The notes below the pieces were generated by a model. The model did no database searches and was not told where the DNA came from. It worked only from the letters and a program-made list of their open reading frames with translations. Shown one piece after another: positions 1 through 9,701 of a stretch of 64,000 nucleotides of DNA. The stretch's first letter is position 1. Each line of letters starts with the position of its first letter. A program made the position numbers and the translations under genes. The stretch is from CAIKZJ01 sp041675325 (GTDB taxonomy: Bacteria > Bacteroidota > Ignavibacteria > Tepidaquicellales > Tepidaquicellaceae): contig JBAYUG010000005.1 in the NCBI GenBank assembly GCA_041675325.1, forward strand, positions 16,508 to 80,507, given 5' to 3'.

Positions 1-1
1 T

Positions 2-1231
2 GTGCCTCTTACACTTGATTACATTGATCCTATCCGATATGGAATATGGATTACTCTTAGTTCTGTAGTAAACTGGTTTGGTTTCTTTGATATTGGGTTG
101 ACAAATGGTTTAAGAAATAATTTTGCTCAAGCATTAGCTAATAATAAACATGAACTTGCAAAGATTTACGTAAGTACAACATATGCTTATTTGTTAATAA
201 TAATTACCATTGTATATTTAGTTTTCATTTTTGTAAATCCATACCTCAATTATAACAAAATACTAAATGTTAATATTGATTTAAATTCAGAATTAAGTTT
301 AATTGCATTAATTGTGTTTACTTTTTTCTGCTTTCGTTTTATACTGAAAATTATAACTACTATATTATCCGCAGATCAACGTTTGGCTAAAGCAGAAACA
401 TTTGATTTAATAGGCAAAATATTAACATTAATTACGATATTTATTTTAATAAAAACAACTTCAGGTTCACTGTTATATTTAAGTATAGCTTTAAGCAGTA
501 TTCCTGTCTTCGTTTTATTTATTTCGAGTATTTGGTTTTTTAATGGGAAATACAAACCTTATAGACCATCATTAAAGTCTATACAATTTAAATATTCCAG
601 CAGCTTGGTAAACTTGGGAATAAAATTTTTTATTATACAATTAGCTGGTCTATTACTTTACCAAACAAATAATATTATTATTGCACAACTTTTCGGAGTT
701 TCGAATGTAACACCCTATAATATTGCATTTAAATTATTTAGTCTAATTACTCTTGGATTTAGCATAATATCTACGCCGTTTTGGAGTGCCTTTACGGAAG
801 CATATACAATTTATGATTTTAGATGGATACAAAGTTCAGTACGAAATCTGTTTAAGATATGGATTTTGTTTTCAATTTTTGGATTATTGTTGCTTTTCAG
901 TTCAGCATATATTTATAATTATTGGATCGGAAATAAAATTGATATACCTTTTGAACTTTCTTTAATTGTATGCATGAATGCCCTAATATTTTCATTTAGT
1001 AATATATTCAGTATATTTTTAAACGGGATAGGTAAACTTAAATTACAGCTTGTTGTGAGTATTACTATAGCCCTTATAAATATCCCATTGTCCTTACTAT
1101 TAGGGAAATTAATAGGAATATCCGGTGTTTTATTAACAAACACTATTCTTGGATTAATATCAATTTCTATTTTTCCAATTCAATACAGGAAAATTGTTAG
1201 TGGAAAAGCAAAGGGCTTATGGAATCAATAA
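2..1231 (+). CDS. Wzx-like oligosaccharide flippase, 5' end cut by window edge
   Basis: Very hydrophobic 409-residue protein with about 11-12 predicted membrane segments. It matches the MATE/MVF-type polysaccharide flippases that move lipid-linked repeat units across the inner membrane. The first visible residues (YGIWITLSSVVNWFGFFDIG) resemble the first loop and second helix of this family, so the true N-terminus lies before the window; the GTG at base 2 is only the first in-frame start visible. The stop overlaps the next gene by 13 bases, which suggests translational coupling. Its place at the head of a glycosyltransferase cluster supports the role. The substrate is unknown. Confidence 0.85.
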   Translation: MPLTLDYIDPIRYGIWITLSSVVNWFGFFDIGLTNGLRNNFAQALANNKHELAKIYVSTTYAYLLIIITIVYLVFIFVNPYLNYNKILNVNIDLNSELSLIALIVFTFFCFRFILKIITTILSADQRLAKAETFDLIGKILTLITIFILIKTTSGSLLYLSIALSSIPVFVLFISSIWFFNGKYKPYRPSLKSIQFKYSSSLVNLGIKFFIIQLAGLLLYQTNNIIIAQLFGVSNVTPYNIAFKLFSLITLGFSIISTPFWSAFTEAYTIYDFRWIQSSVRNLFKIWILFSIFGLLLLFSSAYIYNYWIGNKIDIPFELSLIVCMNALIFSFSNIFSIFLNGIGKLKLQLVVSITIALINIPLSLLLGKLIGISGVLLTNTILGLISISIFPIQYRKIVSGKAKGLWNQ

Positions 1232-2511
1232 AGAAAAATATATTAATAATTTCACATCCAGGTAAAGATGCAGCAGGTATTATTGCATTTAATCTTTTTG
1301 AAGGATTTAAAGAAAAAGGATATAATACAAAAATATTTGTTAAATATTCTGATAACGAAAATATTGATGTTATTTCAATGCACAACAAATTATACTGGAA
1401 GTATATTAAAAAAATCATAAATAGAATATCCAGGTATTGTTATTTCTTAATTAAAGGAAAATATGCACTTAAGACAGATGATGACAAATATAATCTTTAC
1501 AGCATTAACGAGACTAAGGGGTGGTACAAAACAAAAAAATTTACGGACAAAATACCTTTCAACGTTGACATCCTTTTTATCTTATTTATAGATAATTATT
1601 TAAACACTAAAAACATAAGAGAGATTTACGATAAATATAAATGTAAAATATTTTGGCTATTACCTGATATGGCAGGTATGACCGGAGGTTGTCATTATGC
1701 TTGGGATTGCAAAGGATATCATCACCAATGCGGAAATTGTCCGGCGATTTATTCGACAGATAAATATGATATTACATATAAGAATATGGCCTTCAAAAAA
1801 ATTAACTTAAAAAATATTCCGTTACTTGTTTTTAGTTTTTCTACTTGGCAGCACCAGCAATTAAATAATTCTTCACTTTTTAAAGATAATATTAAGGAGC
1901 TGATATATTTCCCTATAAATAAAAACATTTTTAAACCTATTGACAAGAAAACATCACGATCGAAATTCAATCTTACTGATTTGCACAAAGTAATATTCAT
2001 TGGAGCCAAAAATTTACAAAACCCACGAAAAGGCTTTAAATACTTAATTGAAGCATTGAAAATATTATATGATAAGGTTCCTAATGAGAATATTATAATA
2101 TTAATCTCTGGAAAAATCGATGAAGATATACGAAATAATATAAAATTTAAGTTTATTTCAATAGATTATTTAGATCAAGAAAAAGATTTGCCCCTTGCAT
2201 TTTCGGCGTCTGATGTTTTTGTATCACCATCAATAGAAGATACTGGTCCCACAATGGTTAACCTTTCTCTCATGTGCGGAACGCCTGTTGTTGCTTTTAG
2301 AACTGGTGTAGCAAATGATTTGATAATTGAAAACGAAACAGGTTTATTAGCGGATATATATAATTCTAATCAGTTAGCTGATTGTATCTTAAAAATTATC
2401 ACATTAACATATACCGAAAAAATTATTCTGTCACAAAGATGCAGAAAATATGGACTTCGTAAAACAACTATCGAAGATCAAGTATTGAAATTAGAAAAGT
2501 ATTTTTATTAA
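1219..2511 (+). CDS. GT4-type glycosyltransferase with cysteine-rich insert
   Basis: 430-residue GT-B enzyme, predicted to add a sugar from a nucleotide donor to the growing repeat unit at the cytoplasmic membrane face. The C-terminal donor-binding half has the usual GT4 pattern (SPSIEDTGPTMVNLSLMCGT, about residues 336-355). A motif TGGCHY at 155-160 followed by CGNCP shortly after is typical of a GT4 subgroup found in exopolysaccharide loci; the clustered cysteines could bind a metal, which is inference. It overlaps the flippase gene by 13 bases and is in the same transcript direction. Linkage and sugar cannot be told from sequence. Confidence 0.85.
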   Translation: MESIKKNILIISHPGKDAAGIIAFNLFEGFKEKGYNTKIFVKYSDNENIDVISMHNKLYWKYIKKIINRISRYCYFLIKGKYALKTDDDKYNLYSINETKGWYKTKKFTDKIPFNVDILFILFIDNYLNTKNIREIYDKYKCKIFWLLPDMAGMTGGCHYAWDCKGYHHQCGNCPAIYSTDKYDITYKNMAFKKINLKNIPLLVFSFSTWQHQQLNNSSLFKDNIKELIYFPINKNIFKPIDKKTSRSKFNLTDLHKVIFIGAKNLQNPRKGFKYLIEALKILYDKVPNENIIILISGKIDEDIRNNIKFKFISIDYLDQEKDLPLAFSASDVFVSPSIEDTGPTMVNLSLMCGTPVVAFRTGVANDLIIENETGLLADIYNSNQLADCILKIITLTYTEKIILSQRCRKYGLRKTTIEDQVLKLEKYFY

Positions 2512-2523
2512 ATAAATTTAAAT

Positions 2524-3357
2524 GTGTTCAATATTATGAAAAAATATATTAAAAATCTAATTAGTTTATTTGGATTTCGCATTATTAAAATAACAAAAAG
2601 AAATAAATATTCTTTTTATGATGATATTAATCGTAATTTGGGTTATGAATTTGAAAAAGAAGCAAATCTAGCAATTGAATTAATTAGAAAAAATTCCATG
2701 CTCCCTTATGTTAATTTGCTCACACTTTATGAACAATGCCGATATTTAGAAAATCTAAATCTTGAAGGTGATTATGTTGAATGTGGTGTCTGGAAAGGAG
2801 GGGCTATTGGTTTAATGGCATTAGTAAGTTTAAAATTCGGAAGAGGAAAGAGAAAAATACATCTTTTTGATTCATTCGAAGGAATTTGTGCTCCTAATGA
2901 AAATATGGACGGAGAAAAAGCAATTAATGAAATTAAAGAGTTTGGAGGGAAAAATACATATACAAATGGTGAATTAATACCTTTAATAGGATTATATAAA
3001 AGATATGGGGGTGAAGGTACATTAGATGAAAACATTAATTTAATTGAAAAGGTTATTAAATATCCAAAAGAGTTAGTAAGTTATCATAAAGGTTGGTTTC
3101 AAGATACAATTCCTAAAGAAACGGTTGGAATCAAAAAAATCGCTATTTTAAGATTAGATGGTGACTGGTATGAATCCGTAAAAATACCTTTGGAGCATCT
3201 TTACTTTAAAGTTACGAAAGGTGGTTTTGTAATTATTGACGATTACGGGAAATATGAAGGATGCAAGAAAGCAACGGACGAATTTCTAAAGAATAATAAT
3301 ATTAATGTGTATTTACACTATTCATCGCCAACTTGCAGATATTTTATAAAACCATAA
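2524..3357 (+). CDS. TylF/MycF-family sugar O-methyltransferase
   Basis: Class I SAM-dependent methyltransferase of the macrocin-O-methyltransferase family. The SAM-binding loop is YVECGVWKGG (about 83-92), followed by HLFDSFEG, an acidic DGDWYES motif near 212 and IIDDYG near 238; the last two are metal- and substrate-binding elements in this family. It probably methylates a sugar hydroxyl of the polymer or its terminal residue. The first possible start is GTG at 2524; an ATG at 2536 (MKKYIKN) is as likely. It sits 12 bases after the glycosyltransferase. Confidence 0.85.
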   Translation: MFNIMKKYIKNLISLFGFRIIKITKRNKYSFYDDINRNLGYEFEKEANLAIELIRKNSMLPYVNLLTLYEQCRYLENLNLEGDYVECGVWKGGAIGLMALVSLKFGRGKRKIHLFDSFEGICAPNENMDGEKAINEIKEFGGKNTYTNGELIPLIGLYKRYGGEGTLDENINLIEKVIKYPKELVSYHKGWFQDTIPKETVGIKKIAILRLDGDWYESVKIPLEHLYFKVTKGGFVIIDDYGKYEGCKKATDEFLKNNNINVYLHYSSPTCRYFIKP

Positions 3358-3391
3358 AACATTATTATATTTATATTATTAAAATTTATAG

Positions 3392-4633
3392 TTGAAATTA
3401 AATATTAAATTAATATTTTTATTTTCAATTTATTTTCTACCATTTTTTGCATGGGTTATTAAACTTCTGTTCAATTTGAATTATGAATATTTTTATTTAT
3501 TGTTTAGCATAATAATTATTATAAAAATTATAGTAGAAGGTGAAAAGATATTTCTTCCGATATATTTAAAATTTTTCTTTCTATTTCTGTTATACTCAAT
3601 AATAAACGATATTATTATTCTTGATATTCTAGATACAATGTCTATTGCAAAATATATTGCAAATAATATATTTTTAATTGCCTTTTTGGTGTTTCTTATC
3701 GTTGAAAACACAGTTATCCCCCCAAAATTTTTAAAAATATCAAACACTCTTTTGTTTAATATTATAATCGTAAGTTTTATTGCTTCAGTAGTTCAAATGT
3801 TCAATCCCAAATTTTTTGTTCAAATAGATCAAAGTGAAAAATATTTGAATATGATATTATATGAAAGAGGTTCTAGTTTATCTATTTATTCATGGCTTGG
3901 AAGAAACTCTCTCGGTATTAGTTTTATAGCCATTTCTTGTATTTACACAGGTCAGTTGCTATTAAATAAAAAGAAAACCACTTTAATTCTTTTATTATCA
4001 GGAGCGATATCATTTCTTAGTAAAGGCAGATATGTAATGGTTTCTTTTCTGTATAATTTATTTCAAAGATATTTTTACGGGAAACGGGATTTTGTAAAAA
4101 TAATAAAAACTATTTTTTATGTTTTAACAATTGTTTTGCTTACATTAGGTTTTCTACAATATGTTTTAAAAGTAAACGTTAATAATGTAATAGAGGAAAG
4201 AATATTAGAGACTAATAAGCCGACTCTTTATGAAAAAGGAGCCTCATCAAGATTAATTGCTTTTGAAGTGTTTTCTGAAATATTTCCTATTAACCCATTT
4301 TTTGGTGCAGGTATGAAAAACACTGCTAAGTTAGATGAAATCTTAGAAGGTAGGTCGTCAACAATTCATGTGGGATGGCTATATATATTTTATACATACG
4401 GAATATTTGGGGGATTATTGTTTATTATATTTTTCTTTTATTTATTAAAAAATTTAACCATGGTTGCTCGTATTAGTGGCTTTTGGGGTAGTCATAGTGC
4501 TTTTATTACATTTGCACTTGCAAATCTTACTTTACCATATTTTAAGTTATTTGAGATGGGCTTGGTGATAGCACTTATTTATAATAAAATATATAAACAA
4601 AATATAATCTCCCAAAAGAGAAATAAACTTTAA
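3392..4633 (+). CDS. Wzy/O-antigen-ligase-like membrane polymerase
   Basis: 413 residues, about 10-12 hydrophobic segments and one larger polar loop (about residues 260-325) containing a GAGMKNT motif and, further on, STIHVGWLYIFYTYG. That arrangement is characteristic of the O-antigen polymerase/ligase superfamily, in which the large periplasmic loop is functional. It probably polymerises flippase-exported units. The start is TTG at 3392; no better start is visible nearby. Family members diverge strongly, so polymerase versus ligase is undecided, but the presence of a Wzx-like flippase favours Wzy. Confidence 0.75.
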   Translation: MKLNIKLIFLFSIYFLPFFAWVIKLLFNLNYEYFYLLFSIIIIIKIIVEGEKIFLPIYLKFFFLFLLYSIINDIIILDILDTMSIAKYIANNIFLIAFLVFLIVENTVIPPKFLKISNTLLFNIIIVSFIASVVQMFNPKFFVQIDQSEKYLNMILYERGSSLSIYSWLGRNSLGISFIAISCIYTGQLLLNKKKTTLILLLSGAISFLSKGRYVMVSFLYNLFQRYFYGKRDFVKIIKTIFYVLTIVLLTLGFLQYVLKVNVNNVIEERILETNKPTLYEKGASSRLIAFEVFSEIFPINPFFGAGMKNTAKLDEILEGRSSTIHVGWLYIFYTYGIFGGLLFIIFFFYLLKNLTMVARISGFWGSHSAFITFALANLTLPYFKLFEMGLVIALIYNKIYKQNIISQKRNKL

Positions 4634-4641
4634 ACATTTAA

Positions 4642-5793
4642 GTGAAAAAAGTATTGATGTATAGTAATAGCGGTTATCCATTAGGATTTGCTGAAGCAAG
4701 AAAGATAGAATTGGTTGGGCGTTCCTTAAAGGAAATTGGATTTGAAATATTTATTGTAAATAGAACAGGTATAAAACGTAAAAATATATTTGGTATTGGC
4801 CATTATAAGGGAATGGTCTATTATCAATCATGTTTGTTAAATACCCCTTTAAAAAACAGACCGATAAAAATATATTATAAATATAAAAGTATTTTGAACG
4901 AAATATTTTTTTTTAGCAAAATAAAACCCAATTACGCTATTCTAAGTACTAAGAACATTGCTAATCTGATGTTTTATAAATTGTTGTCAAAATGTTTTAA
5001 TACAAAAGTTGTTTTAATATATCATGAGTTTCCTTTCGCGTTGTCAAGAAAGAATATTTTGACAAAAGCAAATTATTACTTATTTGATAAATTATTTTTG
5101 AAATTTATAGATGGTATTCTTCCTATTAGTGATTTCTTGATAGATTATATCAAAAAAAAGAAACCGGGCATATCTTTTCTGAAAATACCAGTATTAGTTG
5201 ATTGTCAAACATTCCATAATATGTCTAAATTGCCAAATCTTGAGAAATACTTTTTGTTTGTTGGTAGTGCAGCATATTATGAAATAATTGAATTTATAAT
5301 TGATTCTTTTATTCTAGTTAAGAATAATGTGTATAAATTATATTTAATTACTAATGGCAATACTAATGAAATTAACCGAATTAAGGAAAAAATAAAATTA
5401 TGTGACAATTCAAATAGAATAAAACTATTTTCTTCACTTGATTATACAGAACTAGTTAAATATATGTACAATAGTTGTGGATTACTAATTCCAATCAGGA
5501 ATAATATTAGAGATATATCAAGGTTTCCGCACAAATTGGGAGAATATTTGGCAAGCGGTTGTCCGGTTGTAACAACGAGATTTGGTGAGCCTGCTAAATA
5601 TTTGATTAACGAATATTCGGCCTTGATAGCAACCAAATACGAAAATAAAGATTTTGCTGCAAAAATGTATTACATAATTAATAATCCTGAAATTGCTGAA
5701 AAAATAGGATTAAAAGGTAAAGAATTGTGTTTTAAATTATTTAATTATACTACTTATTCAGAAAAACTTAAAATATATTTACTATCAATTTGA
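4642..5793 (+). CDS. GT4-type glycosyltransferase
   Basis: 383-residue GT-B fold protein. The C-terminal donor half has FPHKLGEYLASGCPVVTT near residue 293 and a following EPAKYL acceptor-side loop, as in GT4. The N-terminal half starts with a short Rossmann strand (KKVLMYSNSGYP). The start codon is GTG at 4642, 8 bases after the polymerase stop. It shares a 4-base stop/start overlap with the next gene, so the two are probably translated together. Donor and acceptor are unknown. Confidence 0.82.
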   Translation: MKKVLMYSNSGYPLGFAEARKIELVGRSLKEIGFEIFIVNRTGIKRKNIFGIGHYKGMVYYQSCLLNTPLKNRPIKIYYKYKSILNEIFFFSKIKPNYAILSTKNIANLMFYKLLSKCFNTKVVLIYHEFPFALSRKNILTKANYYLFDKLFLKFIDGILPISDFLIDYIKKKKPGISFLKIPVLVDCQTFHNMSKLPNLEKYFLFVGSAAYYEIIEFIIDSFILVKNNVYKLYLITNGNTNEINRIKEKIKLCDNSNRIKLFSSLDYTELVKYMYNSCGLLIPIRNNIRDISRFPHKLGEYLASGCPVVTTRFGEPAKYLINEYSALIATKYENKDFAAKMYYIINNPEIAEKIGLKGKELCFKLFNYTTYSEKLKIYLLSI

Positions 5794-6878
5794 GATTATT
5801 ATATATTATAAATAATTTAAGAAAAGGAGGAAAAGAAAGACAATTTGTTGAATTATTATGCAATATTAGTAATTATTCTTATGTTAACTATTATGTAATA
5901 ATTCTTGGTAGAGATATTGAGTATGAGAAATTCCTTGATTATGGTATTCCGTATATAAACATTCAAAGAAAAAATATATATACTATATTGAGTATATGGA
6001 AAAATATTGTTAAGTTTAAACCGGATATTATACACTCTTGGTGCTCTTTATGTACTTTTTATTGTTTATTAATTTCCAAACTTCTCAAAATAAAATTAAT
6101 AGATGGTTCAATTAGATATTCCTCCCCCATTAAGAGATTTTCAAAATATTGGATATTGTCTAAAATAAACTTTCTACTATCAGATAAAGTAGTGGCAAAC
6201 TCCTATTCCGGTATGAAGACATACTCGTTATTAGTTGACGATAAATATAGTGTTATTTATAATGGATTTGATTTTAACCGTATTGTCGTAAATGAAAAGG
6301 TACAATTAAAGAAAGACCTAAATATTATGCATAAATTTATTGTTGGTATGGTTGCAAATTTTGTTGAAGCAAAAGATCATAAAACATTGGTATATGCAAT
6401 AATAAAACTACTTAGAAAAAAAATTGACCTTGGTTGTGTGTTTATTGGTAGCGGTTTCACAGAAGATGAAATTAAGTCTGAAATATGTAATGAATTTAAA
6501 AATAATTTTTATTTTCTTGGGAGTAGAAACGAAGTTGAAAATATTATACAATTATTTGATATCGGTGTTTTACTTACAAATACTATTAATCATGCAGAGG
6601 GTATATCAAATTCAATAATTGAAATTATGGCATGCGGAATTCCAGTGATTGCTACAAAGGCAGGGGGTAATCTTGAGATAATTAAGGATGGTATTAATGG
6701 ATTATTCGTAAATCCATTTGACGAAATTGATGTTTATAACAAATTATTACTGTTAAAAAACGATTCACAATTTAGAATTAATTTAGGAGAGGAAGCAAGA
6801 AAAACAATCAAAAATAATTTTAGCATTAGTACAATGACAAACAAATATATTGAATTATATTCTATGATATTAAAATGA
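5790..6878 (+). CDS. GT4-type glycosyltransferase
   Basis: 362 residues. The N-terminus RLLYIINNLRKGGKERQ contains the GGxER acceptor-loop signature of many GT4 enzymes. The donor half has GMVANFVEAKDHKTL and EGISNSIIEIMACGIPVIAT (about 270-289), including the conserved E-x7-E region. It starts with TTG inside the previous stop (TTGA) and ends in an ATGA overlap with the CapA-like gene, so three genes are chained by 4-base overlaps. It is probably a repeat-unit glycosyltransferase. Confidence 0.87.
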   Translation: MRLLYIINNLRKGGKERQFVELLCNISNYSYVNYYVIILGRDIEYEKFLDYGIPYINIQRKNIYTILSIWKNIVKFKPDIIHSWCSLCTFYCLLISKLLKIKLIDGSIRYSSPIKRFSKYWILSKINFLLSDKVVANSYSGMKTYSLLVDDKYSVIYNGFDFNRIVVNEKVQLKKDLNIMHKFIVGMVANFVEAKDHKTLVYAIIKLLRKKIDLGCVFIGSGFTEDEIKSEICNEFKNNFYFLGSRNEVENIIQLFDIGVLLTNTINHAEGISNSIIEIMACGIPVIATKAGGNLEIIKDGINGLFVNPFDEIDVYNKLLLLKNDSQFRINLGEEARKTIKNNFSISTMTNKYIELYSMILK

Positions 6879-7957
6879 GTATTGCAATATTAGGTGATGT
6901 ATCTTTCAATGGTCTTATTCACTCTCAACCTGAATTTAATACAACAAGATTTCAAAACATTTCCAAATTATTAAAAAATTATAGTGTTGTTACTGCAAAT
7001 TTAGAATCCCCAATAAAAAATGGTATTGAGGTTAATGAATATAAGGAGATAATCAATTATTCTAACTACGAAGTAACGAAATATTTATTAAAATTTTTAA
7101 ATATTAATTGTTTAACTTTGGCGAATAATCATATTTATGATTACAAAATGTCTGGCTTAATTGCAACAATAAATTTGTTAGATGAATTGAAAATTCTGCA
7201 TACTGGTGCCGGGTGGAAAGAACAACATCTTGATCCAATAGTTTTGAATTATCAGCATGAAACGATTTATATTTTCTCATATGTAGACCTAAGTACAAAT
7301 CCAAAAACCGAGAATTACACAGATTTGTATATAAATTATTTTAATAAAGAGAATGCAATCAAGGACATTAAGAAGTATAAACAGGATAAAAAAGATAAGG
7401 TAATATTTAATATTCATTGGGGTGTGGATTATTCCCGTTATTACACAAAGGAACAACAATCACATGCTAGAGAGTTAATTAATAATGGTGTCGATTTATT
7501 AATAGGGCATCATTCTCATACAATACAGCCTTATGAATTATTTAAAGAAAAACCAATTTTTTACAACATGGGGCAACTTTGCTATGGTGATTTCATCTGG
7601 GAAGGGAAATTAAGATCTTTAAGAACGAAAACAAAAACGGGAATTATTTTAATAATTAATGAAAATATTAATATTGAAACGATTATTCCAACGAAAGAAT
7701 TAATTGGCAATTATATTATTTTACCCGGGATTAATATTATTAGAAAACTTAAATTATTAAGATATGTGAATATTCTAAAAAATAAAACGAGAGTATTCTC
7801 ATTAATAATAATATTAAAAGAAACATTATGGGACAGATTATTTGATTATTTTTGTGGTTACTATCGAAGTCCATTAAATAACTTACTTAATTTATCTAAT
7901 CTTAAAAAAATTAGCATAATTATTAAGGATTTCAAAAAACATTTAAATATATTATAA
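6875..7957 (+). CDS. CapA/PgsA-like metallophosphoesterase-fold protein
   Basis: 360 residues of the PGA_cap (CapA) family, calcineurin-like in fold. Motifs in order are GDVSFNG near the N-terminus, NLESPI (about 43), LANNHIYDY (about 87), HWGVDYS (about 178) and GHHSHTIQP (about 211-219), which are the metal-binding residues of the family. No signal peptide or membrane anchor is visible, unlike Bacillus PgsA, so a cytoplasmic place is likely. In capsule loci such proteins often accompany enzymes that attach amino acids. Here the next two genes are asparagine-synthetase-like and ATP-grasp proteins, which suggests an amide-linked substituent (inference). Confidence 0.85.
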   Translation: MSIAILGDVSFNGLIHSQPEFNTTRFQNISKLLKNYSVVTANLESPIKNGIEVNEYKEIINYSNYEVTKYLLKFLNINCLTLANNHIYDYKMSGLIATINLLDELKILHTGAGWKEQHLDPIVLNYQHETIYIFSYVDLSTNPKTENYTDLYINYFNKENAIKDIKKYKQDKKDKVIFNIHWGVDYSRYYTKEQQSHARELINNGVDLLIGHHSHTIQPYELFKEKPIFYNMGQLCYGDFIWEGKLRSLRTKTKTGIILIINENINIETIIPTKELIGNYIILPGINIIRKLKLLRYVNILKNKTRVFSLIIILKETLWDRLFDYFCGYYRSPLNNLLNLSNLKKISIIIKDFKKHLNIL

Positions 7958-7958
7958 A

Positions 7959-9689
7959 ATGGAATGGTTCATTTCAAACCTTAATATTGAATTAAACTCA
8001 TCAACATTAAATGGAATCAGTACTAATGTTAATTGGGTTAGCTTTTATGATCCGAATGAATATTCTGCATATATAGAAGGGTATATTATACCTAGAAAAT
8101 CCCATTTTAATGAATATCAAAATTTAACAAAACATGAATTAATTTATAAATTATTTTCAAGATACAAATTTAATTTTATTAAATATATTAAAGGTTCTTT
8201 TAATATAATTATTAAACAGGGTACTTCATATTATATTTTTAATGATATACATAGTTTGAAAAAGTATTTTATTTATAGAGATAGTAATAATTTTATATTA
8301 TCTAATAGTATGAAATTTATTTCAGATAATGTGAAATTGTCCTTCAGCAGGGAAAACGCAATAATATTTAGTTTGATGAAACATTTTGTCCAAGGTAATA
8401 CATTGTTTTATAATTTGACATTCTCTAATCCGGCAACAGTATTGCGAATAATTGAGAATGAAATCACTATAGATATATACTGGGATCCAATAAATTTGGT
8501 CTCTCTAAAAAAAGAGATTTATGATTTCAAGTATTTATCAATTCATTGGCAGGAAATAATAAATAACTATATACAATATTTAAAACCAGAAAAAATATCT
8601 TTGACACTTACCGGAGGTAACGATACAAGGTTGATATTAAACGCACTTTTGGGACTTGGATATAAGCCAAAAGCATTTTCGTTCGGAAATCCGATGTCTT
8701 CAGATTGCATTGTCGCAGCACTCATTGCCAAAAGGGCTGGATTAGATTACAATAATCATTTTGTTTCGACCCCAACCGCTAATTGGTTTAGTGAGTATTC
8801 AAATAAAATAATAAAGTTAGGGAATACCTTAATAAACATTCATCGTGCTCATAGACTTGATGCTGTTGAACAAGAGTCAAATTGCTATCCATGTAGTGAT
8901 ATTCTATTTGGTGGATTTATGGGAGGAGATTATATAAAGGGTTTAGTTTACAATAAATATATTACTTCTGAATTTGCAGAAAACTGGATACTTAATAAAA
9001 ACAATAAACACAATATTTTAAAGAATATTCTTAGCAACGAAAAAATAAAAATCGATCACAATGAGATTAATAATATACTCCTAATGTTAAAAAAACATCC
9101 TTTCTTTAATACTAACGAAAAACATATTATAAATGAATTCTTGTTTGTTTTTTATGTTGTCGGTTGTATACATGATTATCAAGATACTACAATTTTCAAT
9201 ACAAAGTATAAATATGTAATTAATCCATATATGGATATTGATTTTCTAGAATTACTTTTTTCTTCAAACTATTCAATGCTATCAAAAAATAATCCCAGGG
9301 ATAATTTTATTAAAAAAATGTTTTACCCAGAGTTTCAAGTGAATATTAGTCATAAACTATTCCCAGAATTATCAGACTTAGATTATGCAAAAAAGGGGTT
9401 TTATTCTAATAATGATTATTTGAAAAACAAGAATATTTATATCATAAAACGTATGGGGAGATATTTGAATAAATCTAAATATCCTCAAAACTTTCCATAT
9501 GGAAATTGGATAAAGGAATTTATTATTCAGGAATTTAAAAACATTAATAATAATTTGTCTTTATTATATGATATTAACGATTTGGAACATAAATTAAAAA
9601 CCGATCAGATTGATCCAATTGAAGGTAATATTCATATATTTACTAATGTTATAAATTTAAATAAAAACCTACGATATTTTAATATTTGA
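7959..9689 (+). CDS. Asparagine-synthetase-like (AsnB C-domain) protein
   Basis: 576 residues. The central and C-terminal part is the ATP-pyrophosphatase domain of asparagine synthetases; the PP-loop reads TGGNDTR at 218-224 instead of the usual SGGxDSS. The N-terminal 200 residues look like a degenerate glutaminase domain: there is no cysteine at position 2 (it begins MEWFISN), so it should not hydrolyse glutamine. Such proteins in glycan or natural-product loci are thought to form amides or lactams with free ammonia or another amine. It starts one base after the CapA-like gene and precedes an ATP-grasp gene. Confidence 0.8.
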   Translation: MEWFISNLNIELNSSTLNGISTNVNWVSFYDPNEYSAYIEGYIIPRKSHFNEYQNLTKHELIYKLFSRYKFNFIKYIKGSFNIIIKQGTSYYIFNDIHSLKKYFIYRDSNNFILSNSMKFISDNVKLSFSRENAIIFSLMKHFVQGNTLFYNLTFSNPATVLRIIENEITIDIYWDPINLVSLKKEIYDFKYLSIHWQEIINNYIQYLKPEKISLTLTGGNDTRLILNALLGLGYKPKAFSFGNPMSSDCIVAALIAKRAGLDYNNHFVSTPTANWFSEYSNKIIKLGNTLINIHRAHRLDAVEQESNCYPCSDILFGGFMGGDYIKGLVYNKYITSEFAENWILNKNNKHNILKNILSNEKIKIDHNEINNILLMLKKHPFFNTNEKHIINEFLFVFYVVGCIHDYQDTTIFNTKYKYVINPYMDIDFLELLFSSNYSMLSKNNPRDNFIKKMFYPEFQVNISHKLFPELSDLDYAKKGFYSNNDYLKNKNIYIIKRMGRYLNKSKYPQNFPYGNWIKEFIIQEFKNINNNLSLLYDINDLEHKLKTDQIDPIEGNIHIFTNVINLNKNLRYFNI

Positions 9690-9701
9690 AATATATTTTG
9701 T